Part shown: piece after piece, positions 4,325 through 12,115 of the stretch | Layout of the letters: every line of letters starts with the position of its first letter | Position numbering within the stretch: the stretch's first letter is position 1 | DNA from: an uncultured Bacteroidales bacterium | Lineage (GTDB): Bacteria > Bacteroidota > Bacteroidia > Bacteroidales > UBA932 | Assembly: GCA_946406095.1 (NCBI GenBank) | Contig: CAMJJO010000041.1 | Span: 1 to 12,115, forward strand | DNA: 12,115 bases | Direction: 5' to 3' | The notes under the pieces: generated by a model | What the model saw: only the letters and a program-made list of their open reading frames with translations | Told to the model about the DNA's origin: nothing | Databases searched by the model: none | Position numbers and translations under genes: made by a program

Positions 4325-6052
4325 ATGAAACAATTCTTCAAAACGCTTCTTGCCGTGATTTGCGGCATCTTGATTGCGAACATTCTTGTGTTTATGATCA
4401 TCGCCGGCATAGTCGGTTCTGCTTCCGAGTCCACCACCGGCAAGAGCAGCACGGTGCTGCCCCGCACGGGAGTGCTCGCCATCGATCTTTCAGAAGTGAC
4501 CATTACCGAGCAGGAAATGCCTGCAGACCCCGTGGCAATGGTTCAGGGGCAGAATCAAGTTACCTTGGGCATCCTCAAAGCCGTGCAGGCCATAAAGACT
4601 GCGGCCGCCGACCCCGGAGTGAAGTTCATCTACCTCAAGTCCGATGCCAGCAGCACAGGCATATCGGCCACGGGAGAGTTGCGCAAAGCGTTGGAAGAGT
4701 TCCGCCTCAGCGGCAAGCCCGTCATCGCCTGGACCGAGAATCCCGGCACCGGCAGTTTCTATCTGAATTCCGTTGCCGACAAGATCTATATGTCTGAATA
4801 TCAGGGCGCAAACGGCGGCCTGGTGGGCCTTTGCTCGCAGTCCTTCTACCTCAAGGACCTGCTCGACAAGGCCGGGCTCAACATGCAGCTCATCCGCCAT
4901 GGAAAGTATAAATCCGCCGGCGAGATGTATGTGCGCAACAGCCCCAGCGAAGAGAACAAGGAGCAGTACAACCGTATGGTCGATTCTATGTGGGAGACTA
5001 TTGGCAAGACCATCGCCGAGGGCCGCGGCATCTCCTTCGAAAAGCTTAACTCCCTGGTGGAGAACATCGAACTCTGCCTGCCAGAGGATTATCTGGCCGC
5101 AGGCCTTGTGGATGGCGTATTCAGCCGCGACTCCCTCAAGCAGCGCCTGGCCGCACTTGCGGTGGAGAGCGATTTCGCCGATGTCAAATTCATCCCCTTC
5201 GCCGATTATGCCAATGCCAAGGTCTTCACCAACTTCCGTGCAAAAGACAAGATCGCGGTGCTCTACACCGATGGTGAAATCGTCGACGGCAAGCAGCTCA
5301 CCGGCGTCGCGGGGGACCGTTTCGCCAAGGAAATCGACAAGATCCGCGCCGACAAAGGCATCAAGGCCCTGGTGCTCCGCGTGAACTCCCCGGGTGGCAG
5401 CGTGCTCGCTTCCGAGAAGATCAAGCACGAACTCGACCTTCTGGAGATTCCCGTGATCGCATCCTACGGCGAACTCGCCGCATCCGGCGGATACTGGATC
5501 AGCAACGGCTGCGACAAGATCTTCTCCGATGCAACCACCCTGACCGGCTCCATCGGCGTGTTCGGGCTTATCCCGGAGGCCAGCAAGACCCTCAAGGATG
5601 TCGCACACGTGGGCGTGTTCTCCGCAAAGAGCCATAAGCACGCCGATATGATGCGCCTCACCCGTCCCTTCGACCAGACGGAATATAACTATATGCTCCG
5701 CAGCATCGAGGCCATCTACGACAAGTTCACCACCATCGTGGCAGAAGGCCGCGGCATGGAAAAGACCCGCGTGGACGAGATAGGCCAGGGCCGAGTCTGG
5801 ACCGGCTCGGACGCCCTCGCCATCGGTCTGGTAGATGAGATAGGAACCCTTCAGGACGCAATCGCCTATGCCGCCTCCGCAATCGGAGCAGAGGATGTCT
5901 GCGTTCTGGAGTATCCGAAACCCCTCACCCCTATGGAGAGCATCCTCGCCGCATTCGGCCAGACTACCAACCACGACTACGTGAAGGCCTTCCAGAAACT
6001 CTCCGAGCCTCAGGTGGTGGCACGCATGCCCTGGCAGGTTGTAATCTACTAG
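4325..6052 (+). CDS. sppA: Signal peptide peptidase SppA, 67K type
   Basis: Membrane-anchored serine protease of 575 residues that degrades signal peptides left after export. An N-terminal helix (about 5-31) anchors the protein, and the rest faces the periplasm. It is the duplicated, double-length form: an N-terminal peptidase-S49 repeat (about 47-275) and a C-terminal one (about 305-530). As in the E. coli enzyme, the catalytic residues come from different halves: the Lys of GKYKSAGE (Lys196) in the first and the Ser of AASGGYW (Ser387) in the second. NSPGGSV (354-360), before the catalytic Ser, and the GSIGVFG stretch after it are also typical. The start is supported by the anchor helix and the -7 box 20 bases upstream. 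Its stop overlaps the convergent BT_3928-type gene by 4 bases (CTAG). Confidence 0.96.
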   Translation: MKQFFKTLLAVICGILIANILVFMIIAGIVGSASESTTGKSSTVLPRTGVLAIDLSEVTITEQEMPADPVAMVQGQNQVTLGILKAVQAIKTAAADPGVKFIYLKSDASSTGISATGELRKALEEFRLSGKPVIAWTENPGTGSFYLNSVADKIYMSEYQGANGGLVGLCSQSFYLKDLLDKAGLNMQLIRHGKYKSAGEMYVRNSPSEENKEQYNRMVDSMWETIGKTIAEGRGISFEKLNSLVENIELCLPEDYLAAGLVDGVFSRDSLKQRLAALAVESDFADVKFIPFADYANAKVFTNFRAKDKIAVLYTDGEIVDGKQLTGVAGDRFAKEIDKIRADKGIKALVLRVNSPGGSVLASEKIKHELDLLEIPVIASYGELAASGGYWISNGCDKIFSDATTLTGSIGVFGLIPEASKTLKDVAHVGVFSAKSHKHADMMRLTRPFDQTEYNYMLRSIEAIYDKFTTIVAEGRGMEKTRVDEIGQGRVWTGSDALAIGLVDEIGTLQDAIAYAASAIGAEDVCVLEYPKPLTPMESILAAFGQTTNHDYVKAFQKLSEPQVVARMPWQVVIY

Positions 6053-7074
6053 AGAAGCAGCAAGACTGCAAACAGATAAAGGGTGAACCCCTGGAACAGG
6101 GCCCTGGTGCGATTCTGCCGCGCAAGCAGCACGTCCATCGGGGCCTTTTCCTGCATTGCCGCGAACTCCTCGGCATCCGGCAGGTTCCTGGCCGCCCACT
6201 TCCGTATTATCTGCCCGTCCGAGATGTAGGTGACGCCGCCGTTGGAGCGGTTGAGGGTCATCAGTTCCTTGCGGTCGGCAAAATAGGTGCTTGCCAGCAG
6301 CGTGGGGTTGACCGGCGTCTGCGAAACGGCGTCGGGGGTGGTCGCCATCAGCAGCAGGACGGCATAGCCCTGTGCATCTGCCAAAGCGGCGAATTCTGCC
6401 AGGCGGCCGGACTCTTCCTTGCCGAGTTTATCTGCGTCGTAGGCCGAAATCACCATTACTTTCCCCTCGAGCAGAAGCGAATCCGCGTAGGTATAATTGG
6501 CGTCGTAGAAGAAGAGGGGATGATCCTCCAGTTCTGTGCCGGGTTTGAATTTGGTATAGTCCCGAAGCGGGATGGAGAGGGCGCCGTATAGCAGGAAGAG
6601 CACCAGCGAAACGGCTGCCAGTGAGAAACTTACGTATTTGATGCGCTGAGGCTGGCCCAGATTCCCCATAGGGATGAAAGCCAGGCACCAGAGTGCATCC
6701 AGAATCAGGTTTTTGAGAAGGGTCTGGGCGTGATTCAGATGAACCGCCTCCCCGAAGCAGCCGCAGTCCATCGCCGGCTGGGCGATGTAGAGGATGATGG
6801 TGAGCAGGGTGAAGAAGGCCAGCAGCGAACCGCTGATGATGCCTATGACCTTTCGCCAGACTCCGGTGATGAGCGCTGCTCCCAGAACGCTTTCGATCAA
6901 GGCGAAGGCGGAAGCGAATATGCGGGAAGCCCCCTTCAGGAAGCCCAGATGGAAGAAGTTGAAGTACTCGTCCATCACCAGTCCGGAGCCAACCGGATCC
7001 ATCAGCTTGAGTATGCCCGCCACCAGCAGGACCAACCCAAGGATTATCACGCATATCCTCTTGAACCCGTTCAT
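6049..7074 (-). CDS. BT_3928-type membrane protein: DoxX/MauE-like domain plus thioredoxin-like domain
   Basis: Membrane protein of 341 residues. The N-terminal part (about 5-165) has four or five helices of the DoxX/MauE type with the cysteine motif MDCGCFGE (Cys104, Cys106) that is common in this group and is linked in relatives to quinone- or disulfide-dependent redox chemistry. The C-terminal part (about 175-315) resembles the thioredoxin-like region of Bacteroidota BT_3928-family proteins (GKVMVISAYDADK, then SNGGVTYISDGQIIRKWAARNLP) but has no CxxC, so it is not an ordinary thioredoxin. A last hydrophobic segment (326-341) ends the protein. ATG 7074 overlaps the tmk stop as ATGA, so it is likely coupled to tmk. 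The 3' end overlaps sppA by 4 bases. The physiological role is unknown. Confidence 0.85.
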   Translation of the reverse strand: MNGFKRICVIILGLVLLVAGILKLMDPVGSGLVMDEYFNFFHLGFLKGASRIFASAFALIESVLGAALITGVWRKVIGIISGSLLAFFTLLTIILYIAQPAMDCGCFGEAVHLNHAQTLLKNLILDALWCLAFIPMGNLGQPQRIKYVSFSLAAVSLVLFLLYGALSIPLRDYTKFKPGTELEDHPLFFYDANYTYADSLLLEGKVMVISAYDADKLGKEESGRLAEFAALADAQGYAVLLLMATTPDAVSQTPVNPTLLASTYFADRKELMTLNRSNGGVTYISDGQIIRKWAARNLPDAEEFAAMQEKAPMDVLLARQNRTRALFQGFTLYLFAVLLLL

Positions 7075-7748
7075 AACCTGCTGTCTACCAGTGCTTTGAT
7101 CTTGGCAAAAATAGCGTCCGGAGGGAGCATCTCCCCGTTCTCGTCCGAACAGTCCACCACCTGCAGGCCCTTGTCCACCTCTGCCTGGCGCAGATACATG
7201 GCCCGCACGCGCTTCTGGAATTCGATATCCGCCTCGTGGATATCCTGCGCGTGGTGAAGGTATGCCCTGTCGCTGCCTTTGCGCTCAGAGGAGATGTTCT
7301 TCTCCACGAACCCTATCGGCACGTTCAGGAAGATGTTGAGGTCCGGCCGGGGTTCGTCGAACTCCCCGAATTCGGTGTTGAGTATCCATTCGCGCAGGGT
7401 TTCGGCTTCGCCGGCATCGGCGAGTTTTGCGCACTGGTAGGCTATGTTCGAATAGACGTAGCGGTCCAGCAGCACGGTGGCTCCGCCGGCAATCGCCTTC
7501 TTGATTTCCGGAGCGGCCCCGTGGCGGTCTTCTGCAAAGAGGAGTGCCACGAGCTGGGGATGCACCTGGTCTATGGGGCCGAATTCCCCGCGCAGGAAAC
7601 GGCTGATCAGGCCGCCGTAGACGGGGGCCTCGTATCGGGGGAAGTGGATGTATTCCAGCTTCGGGCATTTCTGCCCGAGATAATCGCGGAGTTTACGCAC
7701 CTGGGTGGATTTTCCGGCACCATCCAAGCCTTCGAGAACAATCAGCAT
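7071..7748 (-). CDS. tmk: Thymidylate kinase (dTMP kinase)
   Basis: Cytoplasmic kinase of 225 residues that phosphorylates dTMP to dTDP with ATP, an essential step to dTTP. The P-loop LEGLDGAGKST is at residues 5-15. FPRYEAP (36-42) and DRYVYSN (95-101) match the nucleotide-binding and DRx signatures, and SERKGSDRAY is a lid-like segment with basic residues. At 225 residues it is a little longer than the usual 200-215. ATG 7748 is chosen because the P-loop strand follows at once (MLIVLEG); a TTG at 7766 would add six residues and start inside the promoter box. A likely own promoter sits 6 bases upstream, although the gene also lies 20 bases behind the 620-residue DUF3857 gene. It is coupled to the BT_3928-type gene through ATGA. 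Confidence 0.95.
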   Translation of the reverse strand: MLIVLEGLDGAGKSTQVRKLRDYLGQKCPKLEYIHFPRYEAPVYGGLISRFLRGEFGPIDQVHPQLVALLFAEDRHGAAPEIKKAIAGGATVLLDRYVYSNIAYQCAKLADAGEAETLREWILNTEFGEFDEPRPDLNIFLNVPIGFVEKNISSERKGSDRAYLHHAQDIHEADIEFQKRVRAMYLRQAEVDKGLQVVDCSDENGEMLPPDAIFAKIKALVDSRL

Positions 7749-7754
7749 AGATTG

Positions 7755-7762
7755 CAAATGTA
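7755..7762 (-). promoter_or_regulatory. -7 promoter box of tmk, internal to the gene run
   Basis: TACATTTG on the minus strand matches TAnnTTTG, ends 6 bases before the tmk ATG at 7748 and lies just after the stop codon of the preceding gene (7769-7771). It would give tmk and the following gene a nearly leaderless transcript of their own. Confidence 0.5.
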
Positions 7763-7768
7763 GCAATA

Positions 7769-9631
7769 TTATTCCGAAGAAACCAGAACTATGGATGCGC
7801 TGTAGAGTTTATTCACCTTGCGGGCAAAGTCCCGGTATTCGCCGTATCTGTCCTTGCTTTCAGAGAAAGGCTTCGCCGTAAACTGCTGCAGGATCCGTAT
7901 AATGTTTCCCTCGACGCTGAAAGTAGACTGCAAGCGCCCCCATTCCGTATCCAGATCGTTATTCTCGGGAATCTTCTCGATGCTGAAGCCTTCCGGAATA
8001 TGCAGCACGATCTCGTCCGTCACCGTGAAAGGGTAGACCCTGTAGAGGTCGTTGACGCGCGCCGTTCTCTGGTAATCCAGTTTTTTTGCGACCGGATTTG
8101 CCGGGACGAACAGACGGTTCCCGGCGCGATTCGCATATTTGCCGGCGGTCATCGTGAAATCCAGGCCGATTACAGGGCAGAATCCTCTTCCTTCTTTCTC
8201 GTAATCCTGGAAATTGTCCCTCACGGTCTTAAGTTTCACGTCGTCCACTTGCAGGTCCCATCCTCCGGTGAGCCTGCGCCTCTGTGCCTGGGGGTCGAGC
8301 TGGTCGAAACCTATATACCTTTCACATTCGTCCAGGGAAAAGGTCTTGGTAACCGAAATGCTTGCAACTCCGTCTTTGTGCAAATCCACTTCTGTCCTCT
8401 GCACGGTTCTCCGCAGCGAGTCGGGATAATTCCCCACCTTCACCTCCTTGCCTCCGTCCGGAGTGACAAGTATGATCTGGTGTCCGGCCACGCTCCCGTG
8501 CCTGTATCCAAGCGGGAATTTTGGATTGGTGCACTCCACGAAGAGGGTATCGTTCTTATCCGGCAGGGGAACCGCAAGCATTGCGTGGTTGAGTTCTCCC
8601 GCTGCAGGAATGTCCTGGAGCAACTCGGCAGTGTCGGTGCTCAGCACAAAATAATCCGACTCTATACCCACGGCCTTTAGAAGGCTGCGGAAATAATTGG
8701 AAAGGGCTTTGCAGTCGCCGAATCCGGTTTTGGCAACGGTGGCGGCAGGCATTGGCTTGAGCCCTCCGATGCCAAGCTGGATGCTCACGTAGCGGGTTTT
8801 CTCCCTCAGATAAGAGTACAGGGCGCGCACCTTCTGGAAATCATCTTTGCAGTCCGCCACCAGCTCCCGTGCTTTCTGGGTTTCCTTCTCGTCCAGATTG
8901 TCGGTTCCCTGCTGGAGGGAATAGAGCCAGGAGCCATAGCCTTGCCAGTTCGCCTGCTTGCCGGGAACACCTCCGAAAACGAAGTCCACCGGCAGAGCAT
9001 AGAGCAGGGGTAGCTTGATTTCGGGCATCAGGGGCTCATCCACCACGGGGGGAATATTCTTCACCTCCCAACGGTAGACGTCCTTCTTCCCGCTCTTGTC
9101 CTCGGAGTAGGAGAGGAGTTCGGAGTGGCTCAGGATTTCCGTCCCTTTCGGCAGCTGAAGGGTATACGATGCCTTGTCCAGGCGGGTCCCTTCGCTTTCG
9201 ATGGGAGTGAACACCGGGAAGAACAGGATGCCGTTGTGGTAGTTCACGCTGTAGTCGTAGGTGATGGTGTAGGGATATGGGGCATCCGGGCTGAACACCG
9301 TAGCATAGCCATCGTCAGCCGTTCCTTCCGAGAGGGAAAAAGTGGAAAGGTTCTTTTTCGTAATCTTGACTTTGCTTCCGGAGCTTGTCTCCAGCTCGCC
9401 CTTGAAGTCGGAGAGCGACATGAAGGAATCGGTGAACAGGTGGAACAGAGCCGCGTCCTCTCCGTTTTCGTTCTCCACTCTCATCTTGACGTGCACCTTA
9501 TAGATGCCGTCGGTCTTGGACTGCATTGTGAACACCTCGTCCCTTTCCAGGATGCGGGCATCCTCCGCAGACTGGCAAAAACCCTGAAGGGCAGTGCCAC
9601 AGAGCAATATCGTCAGTATGAAGCGTCTCAT
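7769..9631 (-). CDS. Exported DUF3857/transglutaminase-like protein with intact Cys-His
   Basis: Exported protein of 620 residues. An N-terminal signal peptide (about 1-20, RRFILTILLCGTALQGFCQ) has no clear lipobox, so a periplasmic location is likely. A DUF3857-like beta-rich region covers about 25-215. A transglutaminase-core domain follows at about 255-375, with Cys307 in GFGDCKALSNYF, His349 in ELNHAML and a final acidic position in FVECTNP (Glu366) where classical enzymes have Asp; E/C at this place is familiar in Bacteroidota members. A C-terminal beta domain (about 390-610) completes the protein. The fold allows thiol protease or amidase activity, but no substrate is known for this group. 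ATG 9631 overlaps the stop of the upstream DUF3857 gene (ATGA), and tmk follows. It is best read together with the 661-residue neighbour. Confidence 0.88.
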   Translation of the reverse strand: MRRFILTILLCGTALQGFCQSAEDARILERDEVFTMQSKTDGIYKVHVKMRVENENGEDAALFHLFTDSFMSLSDFKGELETSSGSKVKITKKNLSTFSLSEGTADDGYATVFSPDAPYPYTITYDYSVNYHNGILFFPVFTPIESEGTRLDKASYTLQLPKGTEILSHSELLSYSEDKSGKKDVYRWEVKNIPPVVDEPLMPEIKLPLLYALPVDFVFGGVPGKQANWQGYGSWLYSLQQGTDNLDEKETQKARELVADCKDDFQKVRALYSYLREKTRYVSIQLGIGGLKPMPAATVAKTGFGDCKALSNYFRSLLKAVGIESDYFVLSTDTAELLQDIPAAGELNHAMLAVPLPDKNDTLFVECTNPKFPLGYRHGSVAGHQIILVTPDGGKEVKVGNYPDSLRRTVQRTEVDLHKDGVASISVTKTFSLDECERYIGFDQLDPQAQRRRLTGGWDLQVDDVKLKTVRDNFQDYEKEGRGFCPVIGLDFTMTAGKYANRAGNRLFVPANPVAKKLDYQRTARVNDLYRVYPFTVTDEIVLHIPEGFSIEKIPENNDLDTEWGRLQSTFSVEGNIIRILQQFTAKPFSESKDRYGEYRDFARKVNKLYSASIVLVSSE

Positions 9632-11613
9632 TTTTTGCGGAGGACCAGGGTTCCTTTATAGATGCTGCAGAGTTCGTTCCAATATTTGCGGAGCAGCATA
9701 TAATCTTTTTCGGATACGTATGTATGCCCCAGGATGAACAGATAAGATATACTGAGGGAGTTCTCACCGTTCCTGGCATATTGAACTATGGCCTTGCTCT
9801 TTGCAAGATCGAATCCATACCCCATGTTCGCGGGCATCTGTTCAATCTCATATCCTTCCGGCCAGGTGATATTGAACGAGGCCTTCAGGGTGTAGGGGAA
9901 TGAGAATTCTACCGGTGAGGTGCGGAGAGTGCTTTGGAAGTCCGACTCGGAATGTGGTTTGTCGAAGAACGGCTGCAGGTAGATGCGGTCGCCGGTTGCG
10001 TCTGCCTTCAACTCGAAATCGTAGGACAGAGAAGCGGAATTGGACCATTTGTCGCTTCCGCTGAATTCGAAGGAGGAAATCTCTATTCCGTTGTCTTTTT
10101 CGACATCCGCGATGTACTCTTCCTTATCCTTGAAGGAAGTGTATCTGGCCTTCATGCTCCACGCAGCCTCGTTGTTTGCAGATATCGTCGCCTTCCCACT
10201 CACGGTGCCGTCTTCCGCCACATTCAGGTTATAGCTGCGCATTATCGTGCTCTTGGAAATCTTGGAGATATCTGCCCAGGACCCCTTTCCGCTGGCGTCG
10301 ATAACCCTGGCTCTTGCAACCAGGTAGGTGGAAGGAAGGACGTTCAGATAGGTTTCGGGGCGCACGATATCGGTGTAGTAGACAGCCCCGGAAGGTGTGG
10401 TGATGCGGAGTATCAGGGCGTTGAAGGCGTCTGTGGACACGTGGAAGTCGGCCAGCACACCCCTGTTCCTGGTCTTTACCAGCACCGGGTCAGCCTTGTA
10501 TCCCAGAGAGTTCAGGACGCAGGCGGCGGTGCCGCAGATATCCGCCTGGTCGCCGGAGCCTTCCTTGAGGGCCTTGCTCACATTGGGGAAGAAGGCCACC
10601 TTATCGTTCCAGCGGACTTTGTCCAGGACGAATTTGCGGACGGTTTCTATCGCTTCCTTTTCGTTTGCGGCAGATTCGAATTCGGCCTTGACCTCGGCGG
10701 CGAGTTTGTTGTTACCGTTGCATTCCCGTATCAATCCGGAAGATATGAACTGCTCGTCAACCGTTTCCCAGGTGCTGCTGTAATCTTTGCTGAAGCCGCC
10801 GGGGATGAAAATCTCGCGGAGTTCATACTCTACGCCCAGCCTGGACTGATCCGGATAAAAGTTGTACGGTTCTGCCTTGATGGCGGGAATATCGACTCCC
10901 GAGTAGTAGTCGGTGATGATTTTGTAATCCATCGGATTGCCGTAGGTGCCGGTGGAGAACACTGCCATGCGGGAGCTGGTGTTGGTATCTTTGAAATTGT
11001 AGAATCCGCGCGCCAGCTTGTTGAAGATGAAGAACTCGGCATACTCGATGTTGAGTTCGGCAAAATTGACGGGGTAGCGCTGCTGCATGAAGATGGTGCC
11101 TATATCCCAGAATCTCTCTGAATTCAGGATATATTGGATTTCGATCACGGACCCTACACGCACGTCGGGGGCGGAAAAAGATATCTGGTTGATGGAGTTG
11201 GAGAACTTCTCGTCGAAGATCATCTTTTTCGAAATCTTGGACTGTACTATCTTGCCTCCCTCCAGATTGTATGTGGTGACCTTTATGCCGATAATCTTCT
11301 CCTGGTTGTCTTTCGAAAGGTACAGGATTTTAAAGTCGGCGCATTCCTTGCCGCTTTCCTTAAGGACTTTGTAGCGCTTGGTGATGGTTTCCTTGCGGGT
11401 GGCGGTCAATTGAAAGTCGTAGCCCACAAGCACCTCGTGCTTCGCATACAGGATTACCGCCGCGGCAGATGTGTCCGGAGCATAAGTCTCGAGACTGAGT
11501 TCCGCTTTGGAAACATCTCCGAACTTGGTAGATACGGGAATGGTCTGGCCTGCTGCCTTGATTCCGGCAGTCAGCCCAAGCAATACGGAAAGAAATAATA
11601 ACGACTTTTTCAT
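9628..11613 (-). CDS. Exported DUF3857 protein with degenerate transglutaminase-like domain
   Basis: Exported protein of 661 residues, with a signal peptide at about 1-22 (MKKSLLFLSVLLGLTAGIKA). The N-terminal DUF3857 domain covers about 40-270, a transglutaminase-like domain about 300-430, and a C-terminal beta domain (about 450-655) matches that of its neighbour in layout. Where the active member has G-D-C-K, this one has G-D-Q-A (354-357), so the nucleophilic Cys is Gln356. The His position aligns with Asn398 in DAFNAL. The Asp position may be kept (Asp415). By these residues it should be catalytically inactive and could bind a ligand or its paralogue. It overlaps pdxB upstream and the 620-residue gene downstream, both as ATGA, so the two DUF3857 proteins should be made in fixed proportion. 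The function is unknown. Confidence 0.87.
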   Translation of the reverse strand: MKKSLLFLSVLLGLTAGIKAAGQTIPVSTKFGDVSKAELSLETYAPDTSAAAVILYAKHEVLVGYDFQLTATRKETITKRYKVLKESGKECADFKILYLSKDNQEKIIGIKVTTYNLEGGKIVQSKISKKMIFDEKFSNSINQISFSAPDVRVGSVIEIQYILNSERFWDIGTIFMQQRYPVNFAELNIEYAEFFIFNKLARGFYNFKDTNTSSRMAVFSTGTYGNPMDYKIITDYYSGVDIPAIKAEPYNFYPDQSRLGVEYELREIFIPGGFSKDYSSTWETVDEQFISSGLIRECNGNNKLAAEVKAEFESAANEKEAIETVRKFVLDKVRWNDKVAFFPNVSKALKEGSGDQADICGTAACVLNSLGYKADPVLVKTRNRGVLADFHVSTDAFNALILRITTPSGAVYYTDIVRPETYLNVLPSTYLVARARVIDASGKGSWADISKISKSTIMRSYNLNVAEDGTVSGKATISANNEAAWSMKARYTSFKDKEEYIADVEKDNGIEISSFEFSGSDKWSNSASLSYDFELKADATGDRIYLQPFFDKPHSESDFQSTLRTSPVEFSFPYTLKASFNITWPEGYEIEQMPANMGYGFDLAKSKAIVQYARNGENSLSISYLFILGHTYVSEKDYMLLRKYWNELCSIYKGTLVLRKK

Positions 11614-12115
11614 AGTTCGACAATTTTAAAACCAAGTTTACTCAATCTGTCTTTCATTTCGTCGGTGCCGCCTTTCAGCTGCACTGCAAACGAAGTGAAT
11701 TCCCGGCGGATGGGGTAGTCTCCGCGCAGTTTCTCGAAGGCGCCGAGGTCGGCGCGCAGTGCATCGGAGTCGGCACTGATATCGTAGGTGTGCAGCACTG
11801 CCTCGGTGAGCACTTTCTGAAGTGTTTTTCCGGCTGCATCTATCTCGAAGTCAAGTGTTTGCGGAGGATCGGGAATGCCGCTGGCCTTCCAGTCCGTCAA
11901 AGGCAGCCCGAGCACCGAAGCAACCGTCTGAACCGCCGCGGTGGTGCCGTTTGCCTTGCCGTCGGCAGAATAGCCGGCGATGTGCGGGGTGCTCAGGTCC
12001 AGCAGCTTCACAAGCTCCGGATCCAGGTCCGGTTCCCCCTCCCACACGTCCAGGCAGGCGGCCTTCAGCGCACCGGCCTGCAACGCGGCCTTCAGCGCCT
12101 TGTTGTCCACCACCG
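11610..12115 (-). CDS. pdxB: 4-phosphoerythronate dehydrogenase PdxB, C-terminal half only
   Basis: Cytoplasmic NAD-dependent D-2-hydroxyacid-type dehydrogenase that oxidises 4-phospho-D-erythronate in the deoxyxylulose-phosphate-dependent route to pyridoxal phosphate. The window cuts off the N-terminal half; about 168 residues are visible. They open with VVDNKALKAAL, then ACLDVWEGEPDLDPELV with the catalytic-region Glu, and STPHIAGYSADGKANGT with the catalytic His, which together with the GYxxxGKxxGT tail separate PdxB from other family members. The remainder (about the last 90 residues) is the PdxB-specific C-terminal dimerisation domain. The GTG at 12113 is an internal Val codon, not a start. 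The stop overlaps the following DUF3857 gene (ATGA), so pdxB probably leads this operon or lies near its front; its promoter is outside the window. Confidence 0.93.
   Translation of the reverse strand, partial: VVDNKALKAALQAGALKAACLDVWEGEPDLDPELVKLLDLSTPHIAGYSADGKANGTTAAVQTVASVLGLPLTDWKASGIPDPPQTLDFEIDAAGKTLQKVLTEAVLHTYDISADSDALRADLGAFEKLRGDYPIRREFTSFAVQLKGGTDEMKDRLSKLGFKIVEL

Noticed and set aside
4231..4503. N-terminal extension of rubrerythrin by 91 residues
   Set aside because: It would run through the divergent promoter region and into sppA; family proteins begin at MANKYAG.
4490..6199. 569-residue minus-strand open frame
   Set aside because: It lies opposite sppA, whose motifs and anchor helix are clear. 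GC-rich codon use leaves the antisense frame open, and the product shows no family motif.
7749..7766. TTG start for tmk at 7766
   Set aside because: It would begin inside or before the putative -7 box and adds six residues not needed before the P-loop strand; ATG 7748 fits better.
9589..9600. Lipoprotein signal in the 620-residue DUF3857 protein
   Set aside because: The Cys in QGFCQ is not preceded by a proper lipobox (Phe directly before Cys), so an ordinary signal peptide is more likely.
9934..11121. 395-residue plus-strand open frame
   Set aside because: It is antisense to the 661-residue DUF3857 gene with no recognisable domain or promoter, and is explained by codon bias.
12111..12113. 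GTG as start codon of a short protein at the right edge
   Set aside because: The reading frame continues to the window edge and VVDN matches the interior of PdxB-type dehydrogenases.

Overview
The window looks like chromosomal DNA from a GC-rich member of the Bacteroidota, most likely an anaerobic Bacteroidales species. Six copies of the Bacteroidota-type -7 promoter box (TAnnTTTG) sit directly in front of gene starts. The leaders are A-rich and lack Shine-Dalgarno sequences. Several proteins belong to families typical of this phylum: paired DUF3857/transglutaminase-like proteins, a BT_3928-type DoxX/MauE-like protein and the 67K form of SppA. Rubrerythrin points to an anaerobe. No tRNA, rRNA, CRISPR array, transposase or phage gene is visible, and no gene-free stretch exceeds about 135 bases.

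Layout from left to right: a truncated FtsB/DivIC-like septum protein (minus strand) diverges from a plus-strand pair, a sugar-nucleotidyltransferase-like protein and a CPBP-family membrane protease. The CPBP gene converges, with no spacer, on folP (dihydropteroate synthase, minus). Behind folP lie a 118-base imperfect palindrome and a minus-strand pair, a six-helix membrane protein overlapping rubrerythrin (TAATG). Rubrerythrin diverges from sppA (plus), which converges with a 4-base overlap on a long minus-strand run. In transcription order that run is pdxB (truncated by the window edge), a 661-residue DUF3857 protein, a 620-residue DUF3857/transglutaminase protein, tmk, and a BT_3928-type membrane protein. 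Three of its four junctions are ATGA overlaps. The fourth, before tmk, carries what looks like an internal promoter.

Most genes are core functions: cell division, folate, dTTP, pyridoxal phosphate, oxidative-stress defence and membrane proteolysis. The least ordinary part is folP. Its reading frame is interrupted, without being broken, by a 122-base element with perfect 22-base inverted-repeat ends. The element adds about 32 to 40 residues between two core elements of the TIM barrel, at a place where the family normally has a short loop. The same protein is unusually short at both termini, ending right after the conserved R-x-H. A second, unrelated palindrome of similar size lies just upstream of folP and supplies the last codons of the neighbouring membrane-protein gene. 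The other notable pattern is the DUF3857 pair: one member keeps the transglutaminase Cys and His, while the other has Gln and Asn at those places, suggesting an enzyme and pseudo-enzyme couple.
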